From NCBI RefSeq assembly GCF_900187995.1, contig NZ_FZNZ01000013.1, positions 40,710 through 104,709 on the forward strand: a DNA stretch of 64,000 bases, in the 5' to 3' direction. Below, one piece after another: positions 38,093-47,449 of the stretch. The translations under genes were made by a program, and so were the position numbers. This stretch comes from Prevotella jejuni (GTDB lineage Bacteria; Bacteroidota; Bacteroidia; Bacteroidales; Bacteroidaceae). Each line of letters opens with the position of its first letter. Position 1 is the stretch's first letter. Below the pieces are notes generated by a model. The model was not told the origin of the DNA and made no database searches. It saw only the letters and a program-made list of their open reading frames with translations.

Positions 38093-38203
38093 GTCTTTAT
38101 CACCTATAAATATTGTAATACTCAGTCTTTATAATCCCTTATTATATGTTGTTTTGTAACTGTTACTATCGTATGCGAAGATCAGGAAGACGTCTTCAAT
38201 CAC

Positions 38204-39451
38204 CTATTCATAATGCATTGATTTAGCAGGATGGATATGACTAATTAGATAGCTTGGTGCAATTAAGACAACAACACAAACTAACAAAGTAGCGAGGTTG
38301 AGCGCAATAACAAATGGAAGGTTTACTTCTACGGGTACCGTACTTACATAGTATGTTTGTGGATCGAGTTTTATTAATCCCGTCCACTTCTGTAAGAATA
38401 CGATACCAAAGCCTATAATATTACCAATCAGTAGACCTCGACTAATAATAAAGGTAGCAAACCAAAGGAAGATATGACGTATCTGACGATTTCGAGAACC
38501 AAGTGCTTTTAATATACCAATCATCTGTGTACGTTCGAGAATGATAATTAATAGCCCTGAAATCATCGTCACACCAGCTACAGCAATCATAAGTGCAAGG
38601 ATAATCCAGACATTTAAGTCCATCAAATCAAGCCAAGAGAAGATTTGTGGATTCTGCTCAATGATGTTCTCTGATGAGTAAGTCTCTCCATAGTGGTCGA
38701 CTGTATTTTTAACCTTACTAAGCACCAGAGAACTAATAGGATTAAGCTGAGAGAAATCGTTTACTTGTAGTTCAGCACCGCTATATTGGTCAGGTTCCCA
38801 TCCATTTAGCTTGTTTGCTGTATATAAATCAGTGAAACATATCTGTGAATCAAACTGTTTCATATTTGTAGCATATATCCCAGCAATAGTGAACTTACGA
38901 GTCCTTACACCCTGGTCGTTGATGAAGTATGCAAAAATACGTTGTCCTACCTTTAGATTGAGTTTGTCTGCTATGGTCTTAGAGATAACCAGTTTCTGAT
39001 GACTTTCTTTATCAGAGAAATGGGGTAGGCTACCCTCTACCATATTGTTATGTATGAAGGTCGTATCAAAGTCAGGTCCTACTCCTTTAAGCATAACACC
39101 CAAGAAATCTTCATTCGTCTTTAATATACCTTGTGTATAAGCATAACGTTGAACATGCTTAATCCCAGGAACATCTTTAAGAACCTTGATAAGTGAGTCG
39201 TTTACTTGTATAGGATATTGCTCTGAACCCTGAAGTGTAAGGAAATTAGCCACTGTTATATCACTTCCAAACCCAATTACTTTATCCCGAATAGTATGTT
39301 TAAACCCTAAAACAACACAGACAGATACAATCATAACGGCCAAGCCGATTGCGACACCAACTGTAGCAATCGTAATAGCAGGCTTTGACACCTTACGTGT
39401 CTTGTCTCCTCCGTTATATATCTTACGTGCAATAAAAAGTGGATAGTTCAT
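38204..39451 (-). CDS. ABC transporter permease of the LolC/LolE (FtsX-like) type
   Basis: 415 aa. The first membrane segment (about 30-50) is followed by a large periplasmic MacB-PCD-like domain (about 55-260) and three membrane segments (about 270-300, 320-350, 375-400), the usual four-TM FtsX plan. MNYPLFIARKIYNGGDKTRKVSKPAITIATVGVA resembles LolC/LolE openings. Probably half of a lipoprotein-releasing complex in the inner membrane, though no ATPase gene is adjacent, which is common in Bacteroidetes. Confidence 0.87.
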   Translation of the reverse strand: MNYPLFIARKIYNGGDKTRKVSKPAITIATVGVAIGLAVMIVSVCVVLGFKHTIRDKVIGFGSDITVANFLTLQGSEQYPIQVNDSLIKVLKDVPGIKHVQRYAYTQGILKTNEDFLGVMLKGVGPDFDTTFIHNNMVEGSLPHFSDKESHQKLVISKTIADKLNLKVGQRIFAYFINDQGVRTRKFTIAGIYATNMKQFDSQICFTDLYTANKLNGWEPDQYSGAELQVNDFSQLNPISSLVLSKVKNTVDHYGETYSSENIIEQNPQIFSWLDLMDLNVWIILALMIAVAGVTMISGLLIIILERTQMIGILKALGSRNRQIRHIFLWFATFIISRGLLIGNIIGFGIVFLQKWTGLIKLDPQTYYVSTVPVEVNLPFVIALNLATLLVCVVVLIAPSYLISHIHPAKSMHYE

Positions 39452-39608
39452 TATAATGATGAGTGTTGAATATAGGGTGATGATGAATTAGTGCAATATA
39501 GGTAGTGAATGAAGAATATCGTATGATGAAGAATTTGCTACATATAAGTGTATTGAATAATTTATACTATTATTCTTCATCATCTAACAATCCCCAGTCA
39601 ACATCCCA
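39452..39608. repeat. GGTGTTG-type degenerate repeat region
   Basis: Short intergenic stretch with repeated GATGA, GTGTTGAAT and GAATGA words. It resembles the stronger repeats at 42240-42350 and the inverted repeat at 4250-4297. Confidence 0.4.
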
Positions 39609-40814
39609 TTATTCTTCTTCTACACGTCCAGGATAAGCCTCTAAAGCTTTCTGAAGCACAACCAAGGCACGCTGTAAGTCTTCTCGTTTCAGTACATAAG
39701 CAATACGAACTTGGTTACGTCCTGCGCCAGGAGTAGTATAAAAGCCACTTGCTGGTGCCATCATAACAGTCTCACCTTCATAGTTGAATTCCTCTAAACA
39801 CCAACGACAGAATTTGTCGGAGTCGTCAACAGGGAGTTTAGCTACTGTGTAGAAGGCGCCCATAGGGATAGGAGAGTAGACACCAGGGATGCGGTTTAGT
39901 CCATCAATAAGGCATTTACGACGCTCTACATATTCATCGTAGACATCACGATAGTAGGAAGCAGGTGCGTCAAGACTTGCTTCTGCTACAATCTGTCCAA
40001 TCAATGGGGGAGAAAGACGAGCCTGACAGAATTTCATGACAGCCTTGCGAATCTCTTCATTCTTCGTGATAAGTGCACCAATACGAATACCGCACTCGCT
40101 ATAACGCTTTGACACAGAGTCGATAAGAACGGTGTTGTTTTCTATTCCCTGTAGGTGCATTGCAGAGATATATGGCGACCCAGTGTAGATATATTCACGG
40201 TAGACTTCATCAGAGAAGAGGTAGAGGTCGTATTTCTTAACAAGGTCTCTAATCTGATTCATCTCCCTTCTTGTGTATAGATAACCCGTAGGATTGTTCG
40301 GATTACATATCATGATAGCACGTGTCTTCTCGTTGATAAGTTCCTCAAACTTCTCAACCTTAGGTAGGGCGAACCCTTCTTCTATGGAGGTTGCAATCGT
40401 CTTTATCTTCGCACCTGCAGATATTGCAAATGCCATGTAATTAGCGTATGCAGGTTCAGGGACGATTATCTCGTCTCCAGGATTTAGGCAAGCCATGAAG
40501 GAATAGAGCACGGCTTCAGAGCCACCGGCCGTTATGATAATATCATCTGGCTTGACATTAATATTAAACTTCTTGTAGAAGTCGCATAACTTCTCCCTGT
40601 ATGAAAGATAACCTTGGGAAGGTGAGTATTCTAAAAGTGTACGGTCAATCTTCTTCAAAGCGTCCAACCCGCATTGTGGAGTAGGCAGATCTGGTTGACC
40701 AATATTTAAATGATAAACTTTTATACCACGTCTTTTTGCCTCAACGGCAAGTGGAGCCAGTTTTCTAATAGGTGACTCCGGCATTTCAAGTCCACGAACT
40801 GATATTTCCGGCAT
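39609..40814 (-). CDS. PLP-dependent aminotransferase, class I/II
   Basis: 401 aa, fold-type I. Visible are YHLNIGQPDLPTP, YSPSQGYLSYREKLCDFY, AGGSEAVLYSF, the NPNNPTG motif near residue 186 and the PLP lysine in DSVSKRYSECGIRIG (about 244), plus the C-terminal NQVRIAYVL with the substrate-binding Arg. The family is aspartate aminotransferase subgroup I; the amino acid used cannot be decided. A -7 box (TACCTTTG, minus strand) lies at 40887-40894. Confidence 0.9.
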   Translation of the reverse strand: MPEISVRGLEMPESPIRKLAPLAVEAKRRGIKVYHLNIGQPDLPTPQCGLDALKKIDRTLLEYSPSQGYLSYREKLCDFYKKFNINVKPDDIIITAGGSEAVLYSFMACLNPGDEIIVPEPAYANYMAFAISAGAKIKTIATSIEEGFALPKVEKFEELINEKTRAIMICNPNNPTGYLYTRREMNQIRDLVKKYDLYLFSDEVYREYIYTGSPYISAMHLQGIENNTVLIDSVSKRYSECGIRIGALITKNEEIRKAVMKFCQARLSPPLIGQIVAEASLDAPASYYRDVYDEYVERRKCLIDGLNRIPGVYSPIPMGAFYTVAKLPVDDSDKFCRWCLEEFNYEGETVMMAPASGFYTTPGAGRNQVRIAYVLKREDLQRALVVLQKALEAYPGRVEEE

Positions 40815-40886
40815 AATGACTTTATTTATTCTCCCGATAATGAATGAGAGTCGAAGATATCTACTCTTTCATTCTATACAATACTG

Positions 40887-40955
40887 CAAAGGTAGACAAT
40901 TTTTTTATTTTAACCGCACTTTTAGCCGATTAACGCAGATTTTTTACTACTTTTG
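40887..40955. promoter_or_regulatory. Divergent promoter pair
   Basis: TACCTTTG on the minus strand (40887-40894) serves the aminotransferase, and TACTTTTG on the plus strand (40948-40955) serves the DUF4494 gene. Neither has a clear -33 TTTG at the standard spacing. Confidence 0.55.
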
Positions 40956-41038
40956 CATATCTATAAAAACAGCTTTTACTCTTCTTAAGTTAGGATATTT
41001 GCGAGGGAAGAGATGGTCATAACAAATAAAGAATAATT

Positions 41039-41527
41039 ATGAGAAGTAGAACAAGTACTTGGTTTGAAACACGAGTTAGATATGATAAGACCATGGAAGA
41101 TGGTCAGAATAAGAAGGTCATAGAGCAGTATGTTGTTGATGCCTTCAGTTTCTCTGAAGCTGAAGAGTTTATAACTGAAGAAATGTCACACTATGTCAGT
41201 GGTGAATTTGACGTTAAGGCAATCTCTCCAGCAGCGTATGGTGAGATCTTCTTCAGTGATATTGATACTGATGACAAGTGGTTTAAGGCAAGGCTCGCAT
41301 TCATCACCTTAGACGAGAAGACCGAGAAGGAGAAGCGCTCTTCAGTGACTTATCTTGTTCAGGCCCACTCTGTGAGTGGCGCTGTTAAGCATGTAGAAGA
41401 GGTGATGAGTTCTACAATGATCGACTATGAGATTGTTGGTATTGCCGAAACAAAGATTATGGATGTCTTCGAACATCGTGCTGGTAAGAAGAACGACAAG
41501 GACGAGAAGCCTGAATACGAGAAATAA
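41039..41527 (+). CDS. DUF4494 protein
   Basis: 162 aa. Matches the Bacteroidetes-specific DUF4494 family by its opening (RSRTSTWFETRVRYDKTMEDG) and the two internal half-repeats with EQYVVDAFSFSEAEEFI and TYLVQAHSVSGAVKHVEEVM, which suggest a duplicated alpha-beta unit. It is a soluble, acidic, cytoplasmic protein with a Lys-rich tail. Function unknown. It is 29 bases before the YggS gene, so the two are probably co-transcribed. Confidence 0.88.
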   Translation: MRSRTSTWFETRVRYDKTMEDGQNKKVIEQYVVDAFSFSEAEEFITEEMSHYVSGEFDVKAISPAAYGEIFFSDIDTDDKWFKARLAFITLDEKTEKEKRSSVTYLVQAHSVSGAVKHVEEVMSSTMIDYEIVGIAETKIMDVFEHRAGKKNDKDEKPEYEK

Positions 41528-41556
41528 AGAGATAAGAATCTAAGGTACTTACGATT

Positions 41557-42228
41557 ATGTATGATGTAGCAAATAATTTACACAAAGTTCTTGGAACTCT
41601 TCCTGATGGTGTGAAGTTGGTTGCCATCAGTAAGTTTCATCCTAACGAATATATTGAGGCTGCATATCAAGAGGGGCAACGTCTCTTTGGTGAGAGTCAA
41701 GTACAAGAACTCTCACATAAGGTTGATACGCTCCCCAAAGATATCGAATGGCATTTTATTGGTCATCTTCAAACCAATAAAGTAAAGTATATTGCACCTT
41801 ATATCTCTATGATTGAAGCTGTCGATTCACTCAAGTTATTGAAGGAAATCGATAAGCAAGCTGCTAAACATAATCGGATTATCAATGTCCTTTTAGAGCT
41901 TCATATCGCAGAAGAAGAGTCGAAATATGGTTTTAGTCCTGATGCTTGTCGTGAACTGTTAGCCAACGGCGAGTGGAAAGAACTGAAGAATGTGCATATC
42001 TCTGGACTAATGATGATGGCTTCTAACGTTGATGATCGTGAGCAGATAAAGCGTGAGATGACGTTAGCAGCCGACCTCTTTGATGAGCTAAAAGAGAAGT
42101 ACTTTGCAGACGATTCAGCATTCAAAGAACGTTCATGGGGCATGAGCCATGATTATGACATTGCCGTTGAATGTCGTTCAACGATGGTTCGTGTGGGTAC
42201 AACCATCTTTGGTCCACGTGTTTATTAG
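41557..42228 (+). CDS. YggS family PLP-homeostasis protein
   Basis: 223 aa, single-domain PLP-binding protein of the alanine-racemase N-terminal fold. The PLP lysine lies in VAISKFHP (about residue 26); FGESQVQEL, WHFIGHLQTNK and the C-terminal GMSHDYDIAVECRSTMVRVGTTIFG are family signatures. These proteins bind PLP without a known catalytic role and control pyridoxal phosphate and amino-acid balance. Confidence 0.95.
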   Translation: MYDVANNLHKVLGTLPDGVKLVAISKFHPNEYIEAAYQEGQRLFGESQVQELSHKVDTLPKDIEWHFIGHLQTNKVKYIAPYISMIEAVDSLKLLKEIDKQAAKHNRIINVLLELHIAEEESKYGFSPDACRELLANGEWKELKNVHISGLMMMASNVDDREQIKREMTLAADLFDELKEKYFADDSAFKERSWGMSHDYDIAVECRSTMVRVGTTIFGPRVY

Positions 42229-42890
42229 GCCCATTGATTGATGGGTGTTGGGTGGTGAATGATAGGTGTTGAGTGTTGAATGATAGGTGTTGATGGTTAG
42301 AGATATGGAGTGTTGAGTGTTGAATGATGGGTGTTGATGGCTTGAGTAAAGCTTTTAATTCTTACTTTTAACATACAAAATCACGGCGAATTTTGTCCCG
42401 TTAGGCGCTCCCCTCCCTTTCGGGGAGGGGCTGGGGGAGAGGTCTTCGGGGCTGGGGGAGAGGTCTTTTTCTCCTCTTCTTGTCAACTATTTTCGCTCCC
42501 CATGAATCCACTACATGCTCTTTAAGCAGAAAGAAGGTGCCTTTCAACGATTAAGAACACGCCTTTCTTGCATGCAGAAGACGCCCTTCTTGAAGCAAGA
42601 AAGGCGTCTTCTTTAATGCTATATGTAACATATTGAGTTCTTGTAGGTTACAAACTATTATTTAAGAGATAATATACTCTTATATAGATGCCGTTTAGTT
42701 TAATGCTATGTAATGATTTTTCGCAATTTCAATAACCTTTTCGTTGTTTGAAATAATTACTTAGATAGTTCTATGGATGACATTGATAGAAATAGATAGG
42801 AGTTTTCTTTCCCTCACTGATAAAGCATCTCAAAAGCTATAAGGAATGTTTTAGACAGTAAACAAAAAGTTGGATAGGCTATCAATAAAG
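42229..42890. repeat. Repeat-rich intergenic region (three repeat types)
   Basis: 662 bases with no gene. 42240-42350 holds about five degenerate 21-bp units of the GATAGGTGTTGAGTGTTGAAT type. Next, 42415-42430 has a CCCCTCCC-TTTC-GGGGAGGGG hairpin. A 20-bp G-rich unit is directly repeated at 42427-42446 and 42448-42467. Then 42529-42615 carries GGCGTC-type palindromic words (copy B), with AGAAGACGCC and AAAGGCGTCTTCT. The last 270 bases are AT-rich and show nothing. Confidence 0.7.
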
Positions 42891-43940
42891 CTATTTTGTT
42901 GGTTTATAATATCTAAGTATGCCAAGGATTTCTGCGTTCTCTGCTTTGGCACCTATCGTTATTCTTAGGCAGTTGTTACATAATGATAGGTTGGAGCAGT
43001 TCCTTACCTTGATTCCTTTTTGGCACAAATAGTTATACACGCTTTGTGCATCTTTCATCTTTGCTAAGAAGAAGTTAGCATTCGATGGATAAACTTTTTC
43101 ACAACAAGCTAAGCTCTCAAAAGCAAGCATCATACGTTTGCGTTCTAACAAAAGAATCTTTATCCAGTCCTCAATGTCGTACCGATGTTTGAGAACATCA
43201 AGTGCCTGTTCTTGTGTGAGTTGATTGATTGGATAAGGATTACTTACTTTCTTAAATATATCAATGATTGCTTCTTGTGCATAGACCACACCCAAACGGA
43301 TAGCTGCATTTGCCCATGCCTTAGAGAAAGTATTGAGTACTATCATGTTTGGAAACTCTGATAGTCGTTCTCGAAAGGCTGGTAGACGTGAGAAATCAGT
43401 GTAGGCTTCATCAATTACAACAATACCGTTAAACGCTTTTAGTAGCTTTTCTACTTCGGTGATATTCAGTATGTTACCACTTGGAGAGTTCGGAGAGCAA
43501 AGCCAAATGAGCTTTGTATGCCTGTCGCAAGCCTTCAAAAGCTTCGTAGCACTTAATTGAAAGCTATCATCTAATAGTACTGGGCGATACTCAATATCAT
43601 TCAGTCTTGCGAAGCGTCTGTATAGTTCACAAGTGGGTTCAATGGCTACAACGTTGTCTATCTTCGGTTGACAAAAAATACGAAAACAAATGTCTATCGC
43701 CTCCGTAGACCCATTGCTTAGGAAAATCTCTCTATGAGTGACACCTCTCAACTTTGCCAGTTCCTCCTTTACCGCAGCCTGGTTGTCAGAGGGATAACGG
43801 TTCAAAGGCTTGTTATATGGATTTTCGTTTGCATCAAGCATAATATGTTGAGCATCTCTTTCAGTCTGTTCAGCTTTTGCATCAACGTCAGAGATGAGTG
43901 CTCTAATATTTGTTCTGACCAATTGTTGTAAGTCTATCAT
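42891..43940 (-). CDS. hisC: Histidinol-phosphate aminotransferase
   Basis: 349 aa, fold-type I PLP enzyme. Visible are LDANENPYN near the start, SNGSTEAIDICFR, CSPNSPSGN (variant of NPNNPTG) and the PLP-lysine segment LNTFSKAWANAAIRLG. It converts imidazole acetol phosphate and glutamate to histidinol phosphate. It stands alone, without other his genes, so a broader or different substrate range (for example phenylalanine or tyrosine) is possible. Confidence 0.87.
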   Translation of the reverse strand: MIDLQQLVRTNIRALISDVDAKAEQTERDAQHIMLDANENPYNKPLNRYPSDNQAAVKEELAKLRGVTHREIFLSNGSTEAIDICFRIFCQPKIDNVVAIEPTCELYRRFARLNDIEYRPVLLDDSFQLSATKLLKACDRHTKLIWLCSPNSPSGNILNITEVEKLLKAFNGIVVIDEAYTDFSRLPAFRERLSEFPNMIVLNTFSKAWANAAIRLGVVYAQEAIIDIFKKVSNPYPINQLTQEQALDVLKHRYDIEDWIKILLLERKRMMLAFESLACCEKVYPSNANFFLAKMKDAQSVYNYLCQKGIKVRNCSNLSLCNNCLRITIGAKAENAEILGILRYYKPTK

Positions 43941-43989
43941 ATTATGATTCTTTGTCGGTTAGTAGTTACTTGTCCCACAGAAGTAGGCG

Positions 43990-44712
43990 TTATCGCCGTC
44001 TGAACTCTGCGCAAACGATAGAGGTAGCAATGGCCACGTTCAATGACTCTGCCGTTGCTCGCTCTGGTGGGTAGTTTGGTATCAGTAGTTTTCGATTGAT
44101 TCTGGCTCTTAGTTGTGTGGTGATACCGTTCCCCTCGTTTCCCATGACAATTATTCCGTGATGGGAGAGTTCCTGCTCATAGATGTTGTTGCCGTCAAGG
44201 AGGGTGGCATAGATAGGATAGTCAGCAGGGAGATGGTCTATCAACTCGTTCAAGTTTAGATAGTGGAGTCGAACTCTCGCAATACTTCCCATTGTTGCCT
44301 GAACGACCTTTGGGTTCCAACAGTCAGCTGTTTCTTGCGAACAAAAGATGTCTTCAATACCAAACCAGTCCGCAATTCGAATGATAGTTCCAAGGTTTCC
44401 TGGGTCTTGTACGCCGTCAAGAGCTAAAACAAGTTGGCCCTCAATATGTTTACTAAAGATACTTGAGTATTCGTTTGAATGTTTTTCATCCTCCTTAGAC
44501 ATTCTGAACACGCCTAATATCGGTTGTGGATGTTGGAGGAAAGACACCTTCTTGATATCGTCTAAATCGTCTAAAATCGTTTCTGCCACAAATCCCTCGT
44601 GCAGCAGATCATTGACTACTTTGGGTCCTTCTGCCACAAACAATCCTGCTTTCTCTCTTCCTTTTTTGGTTTCAAGAGACCGGATAAGCTTAATCTTGTT
44701 TTTTGATAACAC
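43990..44712 (-). CDS. RNA 2'-O-methyltransferase, TrmH/SpoU family
   Basis: 240 aa. The N-terminal substrate-binding domain (KIKLIRSLETKKGREKAGLFVAEG) precedes the SPOUT knot with LDGVQDPGNLGTIIRIADWFG (motif 1), VMGNEGNGI (motif 2) and LLIPNYPPERATAESLNVAIATSIV (motif 3). It methylates a ribose in rRNA or tRNA; the target is not evident. Start is GTG. The -7 box TAAATTTG (minus strand, 44717-44724) ends only 5 bases before it, so the mRNA may be leaderless. Confidence 0.92.
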   Translation of the reverse strand: MLSKNKIKLIRSLETKKGREKAGLFVAEGPKVVNDLLHEGFVAETILDDLDDIKKVSFLQHPQPILGVFRMSKEDEKHSNEYSSIFSKHIEGQLVLALDGVQDPGNLGTIIRIADWFGIEDIFCSQETADCWNPKVVQATMGSIARVRLHYLNLNELIDHLPADYPIYATLLDGNNIYEQELSHHGIIVMGNEGNGITTQLRARINRKLLIPNYPPERATAESLNVAIATSIVCAEFRRR

Positions 44713-44772
44713 TTCGCAAATTTACAAAAAACTATCCAGTCACAGCCTATTACTTCTTAACTTTTTACTACC

Positions 44773-45027
44773 TTTGCATAAAATAAGCTGCGTTCGGCAA
44801 ATTGAAAGTAAACTTTCTTTGCCCTCACTTGCATTATTTTTGCATAAAATAAGCTGCGTTCGGCAAAATGAAAGTGAACTTTCTTTGCGCTCACTTGCAT
44901 TATTTTTGCATAAAATAAGCTGCGTTCGGCAAATCGAAAGTGAACTTTCTTTGCGCTCACTTGCATTATTTTTGCATAAAATAAGCTGCGTTCGGCAAAT
45001 TGAAAGTGAACTTTCTTTGCACTCACT
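44773..45027. repeat. Tandem array of a 66-bp repeat, about 3.9 copies
   Basis: Units start at 44773, 44839, 44905 and 44971, exactly 66 bases apart, with only a few differences. Each begins at the TTTG of a TAnnTTTG -7-like box and contains AAGCTGCGTTCGGCAAA and a six-base dyad GAAAGT-N2-ACTTTC. The period is 22 codons, so both strands are open but repetitive, which is not evidence of coding. The array ends 37 bases before tamL. A related array lies at 49220-49400. Confidence 0.92.
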
Positions 45028-45063
45028 TATATGTGTTTTGCTGCTAAAATAATTAGGATATCA

Positions 45064-47328
45064 ATGCTATCTTTAAAGTTATATAGATTAATTGCACCTG
45101 TCTTTGTCGTTATGACGATATTTATTGTCGTGGCATGTTCGTCAGATAAGTTTGTTCCTGACGGACAATATCTATTGGATAAGGTTGAGTTACACTCTGA
45201 TAAGAAGGATGTTAATTCGTCACTTCTTATGCAATACGTACGCCAAAAAGGTAATTCACGCTGGTTCTCTCTATTCAAGATACCATTAGGAACATACACC
45301 ATGGCAGGGAAAGATACCACAAGATGGATTAATCGCACACTCCGTAAAATGGGCGAAGAACCTGTGTTGTACGACTCTGTTCAGGCTCGTCTTTCCTCTG
45401 AAGACCTGACTGTTGCGTTGCAGAACATGGGTTATATGAATGCTACTGTCGATTTGGAGAAAAAAGTAAGAGGTAAGAAACTTGTCCTTAATTACTTTCT
45501 TCACCCCGGAGAGCCATACATCATTGATCGATTTAACTATGAGATAGAGGACTCTGTCATAAGGAGAGTATTGGAGTCGCAGCTCAACTCAGATACAAAA
45601 CGTCCACGACAATTTACGGTTACATCATTGGATAATGAGCGTAAAAGACTCACACACATCCTTAACGACTCTGGATACTATCGGTTTCACAAGGATTTTA
45701 TCTATTACACAGCCGACTCTACGCAAGGTAGACAGCATGTGAACGTAACATTACATTTGATGAAGTATGTTGAGAACAGCAATTCTACTCCTACACTCCA
45801 TCCTCGATATGTTATTAATAGTGTAAATTTCATCCCTGGAGACTCAACGGGTTTCCATCTTAGAAAGGGTATCTTAGAAGATAATACACTGATAGAGAAG
45901 GGCAAGTACTTCTCTGCCACCGATTTACAAAAGACTTATAATAACTTCTCACGACTGGGTGCTGTTCGTTACACAAATATAAACTTTAGAGAAGCACCTC
46001 GTTATGATAGTCTGAAAATAGGTAAGGCTTTCACCTATACAACCTCGTCTACACATTATTTAGATGCTGACATCCAAGTATCAAACAATAAGCCTAACAC
46101 CATATCATTCCAACCAGAGGGAACGAACACGGCTGGTGACTTAGGTGCTGCAGTTGTTCTCTCTTATCAGAATAGGAACCTCTTTAGGGGTAGCGAGCAT
46201 TTAAGCTTGGAGTTTCGAGCTGCTTTTGAGGCCATCAAAGGTCTTGAAGGTTATAAGAATAGTGATTATGAGGAGTATAGCGTACAAGCACATCTGCGCT
46301 TCCCACGCTTCTTAGCGCCTTTTCTCTCTAAGGAATTCAAAAGGAGAAGTAGTGCAACATCAGAAGTATCAGTGGGTTGGAACCTGCAAAACAGACCAGA
46401 GTTCCATCGGAGAGTCTTCTCTTCTGCATGGAAATACCACTGGTCTAATCCTGCACATCACTTGACATACGACTTTGATTTACTTAATCTTAGCTATGTA
46501 TATATGCCTTGGATTAGTGAAACCTTTAAGCATGATTACCTCGACAATGTGACGACACGTAATGCTATCTTGCGTTATAACTATCAAGACTTGTTCATCT
46601 TAAGAACAGGATTTGGCCTGAACTATAGTAGTACTAACTATGCGCTTAGAGCAAAGGTCGAGTTAGCTGGTAATATGCTAAATGCTTTAAGTGGTATCTT
46701 TAGGTTTAAGGAGAATAGTGAAGGAAAGCGTACACTCTTTAATATAGCCTATGCGCAGTATGCAAAGTTTGACTTTGATTATACAAAGGTGATTCGTTTT
46801 GACGAACGAAACGCCTTAGCCTTGCATGGAGGATTGGGTATCGCTATCCCATACGGGAATAGTACTGTCCTCCCATTCGAGAAGAGGTATTTCTCTGGTG
46901 GAGCCAATTCTGTGCGTGGATGGAGTGTGAGAGAATTAGGACCAGGAAAGTTCAGAGGTGTTGATGGTCGAATAGATTTCATTAATCAGACGGGTGACAT
47001 GAAGCTTGACTTGAATGCAGAGTATCGTACACATCTGTTTTGGAAACTTGACGCAGCGGCCTTCGTAGATGCAGGAAACATCTGGACACTACGCGATTAT
47101 GCCGATCAACCAGGTGGACAGTTCCTTTTCAAAGATTTTTACAAGCAAATAGCAGTAGCTTACGGACTCGGTCTTCGTCTTAACTTCGATTACTTCATCA
47201 TTCGTTTTGATGGTGGTATGAAAGCGATAAATCCGGCTTATACGAGTGTGGAAGACCACTATGCGTTGTGGCATCCTAACTTAAAGCGTGACTTTACATT
47301 CCATTTTGCCGTTGGACTACCGTTTTAG
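45064..47328 (+). CDS. tamL: TamL, lipoprotein Omp85-family outer-membrane protein
   Basis: 754 aa from the ATG at 45064. The N-terminal signal ends in the lipobox VVAC, so the protein is a lipoprotein as well as a barrel, the hallmark of Bacteroidetes TamL. POTRA-like domains occupy about 30-330 (IDRFNYEIEDSVIRRVLESQL, YVINSVNFIPGDS). The C-terminal Omp85 barrel includes GGANSVRGW (about 615) and a terminal strand ending in Phe. TamL works with TamB in outer-membrane biogenesis; no tamB is in the window. Confidence 0.9.
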   Translation: MLSLKLYRLIAPVFVVMTIFIVVACSSDKFVPDGQYLLDKVELHSDKKDVNSSLLMQYVRQKGNSRWFSLFKIPLGTYTMAGKDTTRWINRTLRKMGEEPVLYDSVQARLSSEDLTVALQNMGYMNATVDLEKKVRGKKLVLNYFLHPGEPYIIDRFNYEIEDSVIRRVLESQLNSDTKRPRQFTVTSLDNERKRLTHILNDSGYYRFHKDFIYYTADSTQGRQHVNVTLHLMKYVENSNSTPTLHPRYVINSVNFIPGDSTGFHLRKGILEDNTLIEKGKYFSATDLQKTYNNFSRLGAVRYTNINFREAPRYDSLKIGKAFTYTTSSTHYLDADIQVSNNKPNTISFQPEGTNTAGDLGAAVVLSYQNRNLFRGSEHLSLEFRAAFEAIKGLEGYKNSDYEEYSVQAHLRFPRFLAPFLSKEFKRRSSATSEVSVGWNLQNRPEFHRRVFSSAWKYHWSNPAHHLTYDFDLLNLSYVYMPWISETFKHDYLDNVTTRNAILRYNYQDLFILRTGFGLNYSSTNYALRAKVELAGNMLNALSGIFRFKENSEGKRTLFNIAYAQYAKFDFDYTKVIRFDERNALALHGGLGIAIPYGNSTVLPFEKRYFSGGANSVRGWSVRELGPGKFRGVDGRIDFINQTGDMKLDLNAEYRTHLFWKLDAAAFVDAGNIWTLRDYADQPGGQFLFKDFYKQIAVAYGLGLRLNFDYFIIRFDGGMKAINPAYTSVEDHYALWHPNLKRDFTFHFAVGLPF

Positions 47329-47401
47329 TTGATTCGTAGAAACATCTATAATTAATTATTCCTAAAATTAATAAGCATCAAGAGGTAAGTGTATAGAATA
47401 T

Positions 47402-47432
47402 TTTGTCTATCCGAATAGTTTTGTTACATTTG
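47402..47432 (+). promoter_or_regulatory. Promoter for the MBL hydrolase gene
   Basis: TTTG at 47402-47405, 19 bases, TACATTTG at 47425-47432: a full consensus pair. The start codon follows 17 bases later. Confidence 0.75.
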
Positions 47433-47449
47433 CCTAAAATAAAAATAAA

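Noticed and set aside
44757..45026. Long open reading frames on both strands through the 66-bp array, including a 234-aa frame from 44348
   Set aside because: The 66-base period is a multiple of three, so any frame without a stop in one unit stays open; the frames consist of 22-residue repeats and antisense of the SpoU gene.
44773..45027. CRISPR array
   Set aside because: Whole 66-bp units are near-identical with no variable spacers, and no cas genes are present.
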